Positions 12,801-24,800 of a DNA stretch of 64,000 nt are shown one piece after another; the first letter of the stretch is position 1, and each line of letters opens with the position of its first letter. Origin of the DNA: Cotesia glomerata (lineage: Eukaryota > Arthropoda > Insecta > Hymenoptera > Braconidae); contig NC_058165.1 of assembly GCF_020080835.1 (NCBI RefSeq), positions 8,997,813 to 9,061,812 of the forward strand, read 5' to 3'. The notes under the pieces were generated by a model. The model had not been told where the DNA came from. It did no database searches and saw only the letters and a program-made list of their open reading frames with translations. A program made the position numbers and the translations under genes.

Positions 12801-15800
12801 ATAGCTTGCTCGAAAAGTATCCGAGAATGCCGTGTGAAATAAAGGAGTTTGACACATTACGCAAATTCAAATTACGGAGTGTAAAACTCTCTCGCCTAGA
12901 TTTTGCAGCGATTGTTGATTCATTTTATAATAATAAATAATGGATAATAAGTATAATATACTATATAGTCCAAGTTTACTGTGACTCGGGCAGTGTCGTC
13001 GGGTTACGCTCGATTGGATCGATAAAACGCGGAATTAATGCAATTATCGCGTACGTATAGATATCCGCACAGCGATCGCGGTTAATTTTTTAAAATATAA
13101 CAGCCTGGATATTTATGTACTCTTAGCAAAGGCTAATGGCATGTACATGATGATGGAGAAAAAGAAAGACGGATAAGAGTAAATGGGTGCGCCTGAGAAG
13201 GCTACGGTAAATTATCTACATCCACGTCCAGTGTACGGAGAGCAATAACTTGCTGATTAATGAGTTCCAAATAAAGTCTAAGGTGGTTAACGCACTGGTA
13301 ATAGTCGGTGTTGTTACCTGTTCTTTTAATTCACACTTGGTGATCCTTATAATGACGATGATCATGATAATGATAATAATGATGAGCAATGCTTAGCTAA
13401 GTCAGTTGAGAAATATCTTGTGGTGAAAAGGCTTCTTGATCATTGATCCTAACGCTCGATTAGACTCGTCTAACTAGAGGTATGATTGAAGAAATTTTCC
13501 GGGATGGGGACTATTAATGCTACTGCTTCCTCTGGCTAAAGTTAACGACGGGATCTAATAAAACGCAAGTGAAAAAGGAGCCGGAGCCAGAGCAGGAGGA
13601 TGGTTAAAACGGGCCAAAGGATCAAGGATCCAAGTTAGAGTACGGAATGAAACGGAAAATGGTTTATAAAGTAAAAAACCTGACAAAGAGTAAACGATTG
13701 CTCGCCGGAATCTCGATCGTTCGATTCCTCGAGCTGCTCACGAGAATAAAAGAGTAATTTTCCGGGTGGTGAAACCTCGATAATGGGGCTCCAGACTGCC
13801 GAGTCGACTGGAAAGTGATTAAGCACACATGACAGAGTCTGGCGGACTTGCCAGGATATTACCAACGAATACAGCTACCCCTTCATCTCTCGTCTTGTTC
13901 ATCGTTCTTCGTTCATCATCTGATTCTCATCTACTCTTGTTCACTTACCAGCTTTTACTTTCCCGATTCCCCGGCTTGATTCAGTACTTTATTTCTATTC
14001 ACACACTTGTCGCTAAATTTGAATACTAATCCCTATTATTATAGTGGTAAATAATTGGCCAGATTGCGGAAAAACATGCATAGGCAACCCACACGTCGGC
14101 CGCCATCTGCATACAAATTTCTGGGCAGCGATAACGACACTCGTTAGCTCTTGACGAAGCCAATTTCGGCAAAACTACTGGAGGCCCTCAATACTCTGAA
14201 TTATTTGACACAATACCCGCACCGATATCAATATGCAGACACGTCAAGCTTTGTCTAAACAGATATCATTTCAAAGTTACAATTTCTAACAGTAATGATG
14301 AAATCATTATTAGTCAAAAAAGCTGTATAAACATTAACCAAACGAATTTTTAGCGTTTACATTCGGTCATACGATTTCACAATATTTATTTATCAAATCG
14401 AGCGTTAACCCCTATATATCTACGAGCAAATAACAGTCACTCATCTTTTCATTTGATCCGACAAATTTTCTTTGATGTTCTCATAATATTTGCACTAAAT
14501 TTTCCGTTGCACCAACTCGCTTTCTCTTCCATATCTGCAAAAAAAACTTGATTTCATTCACGTTTTTTAACCGGAGTCATAAGTCAATATTTTTTGTTTA
14601 GCGTGTTAGTTTTTAATTTTTTCTTTTATTTCCGCAGGTTTGACGAGGGCGCCGATGTATCCATTCTCGACGGGCCAGTATCCGTACCCTATGTTGAGTC
14701 CAGATATGACGCAAGTTGCATCGTGGTAAGTGTGATAATCAATAATCCGATGGCAATATTTATAATTTTTAACCTCCAAAGTTCATAATCTCTACACTTA
14801 TAACCTTTTCAACCTTATCAGCTATACATACATCCGGAGAAAAAATAAAAATAAATAGTAACTAGCCCTGAAAATCAGGCAAAAGTGTCCCTAAGCAAAA
14901 ACTGGTTGGTCATCTTGTCTGACCATCCTTTCAGTTCCAGTCTATTAGCTCGTGTACACCCTCTTGGCTAAATTCACTTATAAACCTTAGTCCCTCCTTG
15001 TTATTTGGTTTCTGCCTGAACCACCCCAAATTGAGATTTTCCACGGATGATTAGTCCTCCGTCCTCAATTACCGTTCCCTCCATTTTTCTTCTCCTGTTC
15101 CATCTATTAATAGTTAATAGTTTATAAATTGTCGATAACATATAAGTTACTCCCCTTTCTCTAGAAGTACAAAAAGAGAAAAAAATAACAATAAACTAAC
15201 TTTAATTAAAATATTCAACAGGCATACACCAAGCATGTATCCTATATCTCCAGCAAGCGCAGGGTTTAGGAGTCCGTATCCTACAAGTTTACCAATCACA
15301 AGTTCCAGCTTACCCAGGTATGTGCTAATTTAATTAAACCTACTGTTTAGCGATATAATTAATTCCGCTATGGTATTGTTTGCAGTGATCTTTATCGGTT
15401 TTCACCAACGGGCCTTATGCCTCCTCATCCAGGACTGAGTCCACACGCACACGCACTAGCGTCTCACGCGTTAGTATCTTCAGCACCTAAAGCGGATCAC
15501 TCTACCTTGGATCATAATCACAGGTAGCTGATAATTATCAATTATAATTATTATTTACATTAACATTTTATCATTATAATAACGACAAACTATCCTTTCA
15601 ACGCATTTAAACTTAGTATCCGTGACGGTAAATATTATATCGCACAGAACCGAACGTTACAATGGCTCCATCCCCGAAGAAAAGGTCAAGTGTGATATAA
15701 ATATGATAAAAAAAAGTGACCGATAAATCAAAACGGAATTATTAACCGTCGGTCCAGTCGATAAAGATATAGTCGCAAATGATAAGGAAGATAAAGTAGT

Positions 15801-18800
15801 TACAAAAGAGTGCCGCAGGGGGTAGCACGTCCTAAAGCAATAGCTTCCCTATGACAAAAGTTATCGAATAGTCGACTTGGTTGGTTCTCTTCTCTTGTCG
15901 CATTTCAACAAAGCGACTGCGCTGTTTCCGCGTATTGATCATTACCCTCTTAACAGATTCATAATTTGTATTAGTACTTAATCTACGTTATTGGTTTGTA
16001 TTTATTCCCGAGGCACTTAAGACATCGCAACATGTGCTCGTTGCCAGAGTTATCATTGTCTTTGGGTAGATACCTCACACATATATAGACTCCTCATGCT
16101 CAATACGGATCTGTATCTATAGATGCGACACAGACAGAGACAAATACAGAAACGCAGACATAGACTCATCGTATATATATATATAATATGACATTTCCGT
16201 TGAAAATTACGAGTTTGCTATTATTATGATTGTCGAATCGGAAAGAGGGGTGGTCTCCCAAAGGCTCAAGGCCTTGTATTACAATGTAGTTGCATCTATC
16301 ACTTCAAGTAGTAACGTTCGTCTCTCAATATCGTATTCACATTGTTTAAATATTAATCGGCGAATAAATATCGTAATTTCATTACTCCTGTTAATTAATT
16401 ATTCATATTCATCGTGTTTGGTGCGACTGAGTCATTGACCTACGGTATAGTTTCCCGACCTGGACGTACCGGTAGAGGACTAATTGCGTCTTACCATTAT
16501 CTACTTGGTCTACAGACAACCCGGACTTGAGTGATTAGTACATCAAAGAGTGATTTGTTTGTTTTAAAAGTTAAGATTCAGTGAACAGGACGACATTTGC
16601 ATCGTAGCTCGACGACAGTAGCGCCACAGCCCGCCAAAAAAATGCTATTTTCACCCCCAACGAGAATTATACATTGGATATATACAATATAGACTATAGG
16701 GCTGAGAGAGTCGTATAGCGAGAGATGTAGCTGTAGAGAGCCATGAATTGCAATGATGGGCCGTGCACCCGCACCGTCCACCCCCTAACCCCCCAACCCA
16801 CGGATAATCAATCGTAACACCGCTGGGTTATTCGTGCTACGACGACTCACAAAAGACTTTACTTCACCATTAATATTTTCATCCAACACAACAATAACTT
16901 ATCAGTGTGAGAATAAATTTGGGTAGTTTAATTTACAACTGATAGTGTAACGCCATATATGATACATATTTGTCGGTAGATATTTATGGTGCTATATTGT
17001 ATAAATATTGGGATATTTATGGCAGTCGAGTGCAGATTTGTTAGTAAAGAGCTCGGATAGTAATAAGCAAATGTGATAGTTTTTGTTGATAATTATTTAT
17101 TTATTTCGATTTGGCTAAAAAGATATATATATATATATGTATGTTTATAAACTTAGACATCTTTTATGATAATGATAATGATAATGATGATATATATATA
17201 TTTTGTCGATATATTTTTGTGATATTGTGATATTTATTGAGTTAAAAGTAAGTTTTTTAACAAACAACAATTGCCAAATTTAGTCTGTGATTTATTTTAA
17301 AAAATATTTGAGTGGTCAATTAGTGATAAATATATGTATATATCTATATTGTAGATAAATAGTGAATAAAATGGCAATGGAGTCGGAGTGTTTAGAGCCC
17401 CTGAATTTGGTAATAAAAAAAGATAACAATAGTAGTAGTAATAGCACTACCAGTAGCGAGTCAGTTTTAGAGCCGGACGATTTGTCATTATCAAGTACAA
17501 CTACCACGGGTACTGTTACGGCAAATAAAAAGGAGGATATTGTTATTGACGGCGATGATAACAAAGTTGTAGATGATGCCAAAGTATTGATGCAAACAGA
17601 TCCAGACAACATGGCGATTGAACAATTGGCGAATGGGAACAAAAAGATAACCGACAGTAATCTCGCGATAGCTGACCATAAATTATTGACGGCGTTGCAT
17701 ATGAGTAATCTGATGCAGCTTAATCTCGGGAATTTGAGAGAAACGACACCGGAGTCGCAGGTTCAGGTTCCTCCGCCGTATGGAACTCAATATTATTTTA
17801 TGCAACTCCTAGCGATGGTAGAAGCACAACAACTGATGTGTCAACAAATGAACTGGTCTTTGCCTCAACATTTGGTCAGGAGTCCCATGAGATTGCCTAC
17901 ACAGGCCTATTTCGATAACCCCGCGGTTAATTTAGGCGAACAACTGACCTCTAATTCATTGTACGCGGCTAATCTTAAGCATGAAAGTGACGTCAAAACG
18001 GCTAGCAAACGGTACGATTTTTTCCGGGTTCGAAGTTGTGATTTTAAAAAGATTTTTTATTATTCCAGGTCTTCAATGGATCAAAAAAACTCGTCGTCTT
18101 TGTCTTCGGATATCACAAAAGCTCAAGATACTGGACAACAGAACAATCAAGGTTAGTTTTCTTTGTAACGATGCGCGCGCATCTCGTTTGGCGCCATATT
18201 ATTTTTTTACGCGTCGCCATCTTGTTGAACAAAAACTTTCGATATTTTTCTTTGTTCTTCTGCATTTCACAGCTGAGTTAATAATTTTTTTTATCAATTA
18301 TGAAATAAACTAGTAAAAAATGATCGATTTTGTTTGCAGATAAGAAGAAACCCCATATAAAGAAGCCTTTAAACGCTTTTATGCTGTATATGAAAGAGAT
18401 GAGAGCGAAAGTGGTGGCAGAGTGTACCTTAAAAGAGAGTGCTGCAATAAACCAAATTTTAGGAAGACGGGTAAGAAAATTTATTTATTAAAAAACAAAT
18501 AATTGGTGATTAATTAAAACTTGATAATTTACAGTCGATAAAATGACTTTATTTTGTTTTTAAAAATTAGACTTTCAAATGATAAATAATTTTCTTGCAT
18601 GACAAACGCTTTCGAAAAAAGAAAAGCTTTACTCAATTATTAACAAAAAAGCAGAGAAAACATTATTAGTACAAATAGAGCATTGTAGGTGGGATCTATG
18701 GAATATATTATAAATTAATCGTTTAAATCGCGAGGGCGTTGAGGGTGGGCGAGGGTGGTAATTAGGCAAGTAAGTTAGTACCTCGTATGAAGCTAGTGAG

Positions 18801-21800
18801 CACGGTGCACGCTAAAAAAAATAAAGATAAAAATAAATAAGAAAAATCTGAGACTTTGAATGACTATTCGATTTGGGGCATATGACACGCAGTGGCATTC
18901 GCTAAGCCGTGAGGAGCAGGCGCGGTATTATGAGGCGGCCAGGCAGGAGCGCCATCTCCATCAGCAGCGCTACCCCGGCTGGAGTGCCAGGGATAACTAC
19001 GGATACGGCAGCAAGAAGAAGAAGAGGAAGAAAGAACGCTCCGCAGATCCCACCGGAGGTACCACTTTCCAGTGCTAGAACAGCAGGCCCTTTATTAATT
19101 AATGATAATAATAATAATCATAATAAGAATAATAATAATAATTAACTATTATTTATAAATAGTAACCTCATTGGTATTTTATTGAAACGATCAAAGTCTC
19201 TGCGTTTCTTTTTTGTTATTTTTTTTTCTTTCTTATACATATATATTTACATATATGTATATATGTATGTATGTTTTTTTTTTTTCGTTTTATTTTTTCC
19301 TATTCTCTTTGATCAGCGGATTATTTATATTGTTTTTATTGGATTGGATTGTCTGTGGGAATTGTGGAATGTGGCAGCATTTAATAATAATAATAATAAC
19401 CATAATAATATTAATATTATTAATAATAATGATAATAATGTTGATTATTTAAAATGAATATAATAAACCCGCGAATGCAATAATTATCTCTGGCCAACTC
19501 CCTGAAGCGGTTTTGATTTTATGGTAAATTTTTTTAAGGACGTTCATGCGTGGGATCAACGGATTAAAATTTTAAAATGTTTGTGGTTTATCACAAACAT
19601 TTATTAGTTATTTTTGAAGTAATGGCTTCGTTTAAGTTTATTACACTGATAAAAAAATCAACTTTATTCAAGAAAAAAATCTCTAACCCAGAACATCATT
19701 CTGAAGAATTTGATTATCTTGAATCAAGAAAAAAAACTTTTAAACTCGGAAATTTCTTTTGGCGCAGTTAATTTTACTTTATTCAAAAGTTTTTCTGCTT
19801 GATTCAAGATAATCAAATTCTTTAAAATGATGGTACTTGGTTTTTTTTCCCTTGAATCAAGTACATTTTTTTATCAGAGTAAATTCTTAGCAATTCTTGG
19901 ACCGAAAATTGAAAGTGGTTTTCTTCTTCAATAAGAATTTTTATGAAAAAATATTAAAAGAGATAGAATTTTAAACTTTAAGCTCTTCAGCAGTAAATTT
20001 TAAAGCATTCATTGGTTCTGTTCAAGTTTCCTAAATTCTTAGTAGTTTTTGCGTCAAAAATTAAAAGTGGATATATTCTTCTTAGAGTTTAAATGAGAAT
20101 AAGTAAACTTGAACGCAACTAATGTAAAAAAGAACTTGAATATTGTTTTAAGAATTGAATTGTCAAAACTAACTCAAATAATTGGCTGGCCCCCACCGTA
20201 AGAACGTCCTTAACTGAAAAAAGGGGTAATAACGGTAATTACTGTTTTATTTATAATTGTAATTGGAATTTTGAAATAACGAGCGGGGAGCATAGGCTGT
20301 TCTTCTAGCACTTTAAACGGAAAGTAGGACCCCCACCAATGTTATTGTCGAATGCTTTTTTAAATACTTAGTTTGATTCTAATAATGAGTAATTGCTCGA
20401 GGGTGGCGGAGTAGATAGTACTTAAACCTAAAATAAACAAAATAAATAATTTTACATATTACAATACTTGATAATATAAATTAATAAAATAAAAAAATAA
20501 AAAGTGTTAATTTGAAAATCGTTAGCCGCATAAACAATAAGTGTAATTGATTCCAATTGGTTCTCTCGGTAGTGGCACGCGCTAGGGCGAGAGGAACAGG
20601 CCAAGTATTACGAATTGGCGCGACGTGAGAGACAGTTGCACATGCAGCTGTACCCTGACTGGTCTTCCCGCGCAAATACCAACCGAACTAAGAAGAGGAA
20701 GCGCAAACAAGACACAAACAGTGATCCTGGAGGTACCCACATACCTCACTCCACACATTCTTACAAAATAACCCACCACACCCACCACCCACCCCTTAAT
20801 TTATTATTATTATTATTATTATTAATACATATACCATATATCATATATCATATCTTATCTATATTATCATATTATTATAATATTTTATTTAAATTATTAT
20901 ATTATTATAAATATACTATTGCTACACTACATATTGTTGCATGTTTTCCCCATTTCGGGGCTAAAGGTCAATTGTATCACACATACGTACATACATATAT
21001 GTATTTTTATTATCATAGATACTCTTATTGTTATTATATTGTTATTACTTCAACCTAGCTTAATATTTTTCATTTTTATCATCAAAAATCCTGTTTGTTT
21101 TGTTAGAATTCGATAGCAAAAATTTATAAGAAAATGGGCGCCAATTTCCGGGCCACAGAGAGGCGTGATGACGCCCAAACTATTGGAGCGCCCATGAATC
21201 TGACCCAGCCTGTGGAGCTAATCTTTTGAATCACTGAAACCTAATTCAACAAATAGGACCATGATAAAAACGAAAAACTGAGCTAGATTGTCGGAAAAAA
21301 CGAATTATCTGAGGAGCAATCTTAGCGAACATTAACATTATTAATTATTATTAATATTAATATTATTAATATCACAACAAACATACGTTGAGAAACAACA
21401 GAAAACGCTATAAAGATTCTTCAGTCTGTTATTTGTCAACAAGAACATACATATATTAATAACGTACTTATTAAAAACACCGAACAACCACAACAACAAA
21501 CTTTGGGGACGCTGGCCATCTTGCATTTACAGGGACCTAATTTATCCGCAATCAGACAATCCTAAAGCGTTTTTTATTTATCTATTTTTCACGTCTTTTT
21601 TATAATCCTGTTGAATTTTTTATATATCCTTTGATCGTTTCAATGTTTATACCCTTTTTTTACGTCCTTTTTATTTATTATTTTAACAAAATTATTATTT
21701 GCATTTACTTTCAATTATTATTTACACCCGTTAAATATATCCCAGCTAAATTTTCGTTCACTGTTTACCTTCGACGCTTTTATCCAATTATTGTATCCAC

Positions 21801-24800
21801 GCTTACTATCGCGAACAGAGTAGTTATAAAATTCAAATTCATTATTTTTTCATTAAGTTTAAAATACATTGCATGCGCTTTATTTACTTTTTTGGGAATG
21901 CTTTCTGTTGCTACTGACTAACTGATTGGGCGCCACATTGGCCTCCATCTTATCAGTAGTTAAGAAAGCAGCCTCAACAAGAGCTTTACAAATAGTTATC
22001 GATATTTCCATAGGGTTTGGTAGTGCATGTCATTTCTTATTATAAATAATAATTATTTAAAATAACGTCTGAACTTAAAAGCTCTGCTTTGTTCGACGAA
22101 TTCACACCTACAGCGAACGAAAATTTATGTTGCTTCTTACCGATTACTTATTAGGCACTATTGTGACTACTTTGTACTAATATGTCTTTGATTTGTAGGT
22201 AATAATATGAAAAAATGTCGCGCGAGGTATGGATTAGATCAACAAAGTCAATGGTGCAAACCTTGCAGGTATGTTTTTGACCATTTTTTTATTATATTAA
22301 TCGTTAGTTATTTTAATATATGGTTAATCTAAGTTTATTGCAGTTAATTACGTTTAGGGTAATACAGTTTTGTCGGTTATTCCATCTTAAATCCGTCGTC
22401 ATCCATAATAAAATAATATTAATGATTCGTATTTTTACATTTAAACGTTTTGCTTTATAAAAATCTAATTTATTTTAGTATAATATAACCGTCAGAAAAT
22501 GTGTCTTCCAAGAAGAAATAACTTTAATAATTGCTTGTAAATACCTATTATACATAGTTTGTAGTTTAATTTTCGTGTGAAAAATATAGTAAAAAGTATT
22601 AAACGCGAGGGGTTGGATAATTAAAAAAAAAGTCCGATACCTCTCACGCTTAAATATTTGCACTACTGAAATTGATTTTCACACGGAATAATTATTAGAA
22701 CCAGCAACGGTAATTGTATTGTTTATTAAAATTAGTGCCCTAAAAACTCCGCATCTCCCAACTGGGTTTTAACGATGTCATTAAGCTCATTAAAGGGGTG
22801 AAGAAATAAATAACCAAAATTTAAAACAAACTTTCTTCTGGGAGACATATTTTCTGATAATTTAAACAAATGGTAAATAATTAGAGATAATAGATGTTTT
22901 TAATGGTTTTTTTGGAATTGTGGGTGACTTTTCGGGACTTAAGGTGGGAACAATAAATAAATAATATTTTGCGAGCGCCCCTTTAATGGCTGGTGGTTGG
23001 TTTTGGCAGCCCAGTGGAGCATGGAGCGGGGATGGGCATCCACGCGAGCATAATCCATCACGGTGTGGGAAATAGCGCGGGGACAGGGGTCGGGGCTGGA
23101 GGTGGTGGTAATGTTGGGTCAGCAAGTGCCCCAACAAACACAAACACTGCCTCCAATGCCTCCTCGCCTCAGCAAGAACCCACTTATGTTAATCTCTAGT
23201 CAAGCCTATCGCCTCCCTACTACTGCAACACTTCTTCTTAAACAGTGGTCAGTCCCGACTTAAACCAACGGACTTGTTTTCTCTTAATGCCGTTTTTATA
23301 ATTAAAAAATTTTTTATTAATCATTCGCTAAAATAGTTACCAAATTCGGCCATTTTGTTTAAACTGGCATTAAGTGACAATCCAAGTTCCGATGCTCGCA
23401 TTGTTTCTCATTGTTGTGGCTCTTTACAGCTTATTGTTGTTATTTATTATTATTATTGTCATTATTATTATTACTATTTTTATTATTATGATTATTATTA
23501 TTATCTTTATTTGTCCTCGTTTAGTTGAAGATTTTATTTTTTTACTCAATGTCGCCCTCAGCATGGCTAATCTGTTATATGTATCACATTTTTTTAAATA
23601 TATATATATATATTTATTTATTTATATATATTTATATGTATGACAGATTTTATCGGTTTAATCAAACAGTTTGATAGATTTTATATTTATTATTATTTAA
23701 TTTTGGCATGGCAATTATTATTACTATATAATATATACAATTTTTGTGTATCAATATTTATTCGATCTGTGCTTTGGAAGTTCACTTTTAAATCGCTAGA
23801 TGCTGATGCAGCTAATTTCCAATCCAGCTATTCGGCGAACATAATACGACACTTTTCACACTTTTACTTCACTCACAATTTTCAAAAACTGAACTTTCAA
23901 GTCGTGTATTGCGTTAAATATTGTTTGCAAACTCAAAAACTAAAAAACCTACTCAAATATTTTGAATCTGTGCTTTGGAAGCTCACTTTTAAAATTTATA
24001 TCATCAGTTTTTGGACTTATACTCAATTAATAATTTGAAATTTGAAGTTATTATCGCGAAAAAGTTTCAGAAAATTGAACTTTCAAATCACGTGTTGCAT
24101 AAAACATGCAAAAGTTCCAAGTATTTTTTTTAGGTTACAAAAAGATCCGACAGACTGTGGCAAAGAAGAATATGAGTTCAGCGCTGTTTATCGAGTCCTT
24201 CTGTAACTATTTTTTGGAACTTTTGTATAACTAGCTGGGTATTTAGTGGCTATTGTTAATGCCATTGTTTTTCGAGCGCGTTAACTTGAAAAAATTTTTA
24301 AAATATTTACTAAAATATAAAATAATACTAAAATTAAATGCTCTATAAATGAAAACTAAGAGATGAATAATGAGAGCCAATGGCAGAGCGGTAATGTCTC
24401 GACTGTAGAACTGAATAAAATTTGTAGGTTCATAACCTCAACATAAATCCAGTCCAGTCCATTCCTTAGCAACAAAATACGTTTATTAATTTTTGAAATG
24501 GATTTTTGGTGTTTATTTTATTTTGTTTAAAAGTTACATGCTTGCAAAATATTTTGAAATAATTCATTTATAATTTTATTTAATTGATTTTATTGAGCAT
24601 GGCATTGCAGCGAGTGGACACAATAATATTTTTAATTATCTTATCGTATATCAACGCATGATATTATTTTTAGTTAGTTGTGAGGTGGTAAAAAATTAAA
24701 ATAAATTTTTTTGCTCAACGGGCAGAAAGCGTCAACTTTCGGCCCTCTGCGCTAAACGAAAGTGCCGCTTTCTGCCTTCGTTGAGCAAAAAAATAGTATA

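Larger units (their letters stand above)
15524..17370 (+). other. Intronic DNA upstream of the internal pan first exon; likely internal promoter and leader
   Basis: No coding exon. An ACATCAAAG TCF-type word is at 16540-16548. TATAAATA lies at 17000-17007. The 17100-17360 stretch is very AT-rich with GATAAT repeats. Because the downstream ORF begins with an ATG preceded by an in-frame stop (17356-17358), transcription probably starts in this interval. Confidence 0.45.
19059..20572 (+). other. Intron between the two alternative HMG exons
   Basis: It contains simple ATA/AAT repeats (19101-19145, 19381-19440), a TTAA-flanked element (19538-20209) with a nested palindromic MITE (19644-19879), and a second CGAGGGTGG motif at 20398-20406. 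No further exon is seen. Confidence 0.6.

Noticed and set aside
20573..20732. Idea that exon 2b is a decayed duplicate of exon 2a
   Set aside because: Splice sites, phase and HMG core residues are intact and the sequence is strongly diverged, which fits maintained function rather than decay.
24373..24447. Functional tRNA-Tyr gene
   Set aside because: Box A/B-like words are present but the acceptor and T stems do not pair convincingly.
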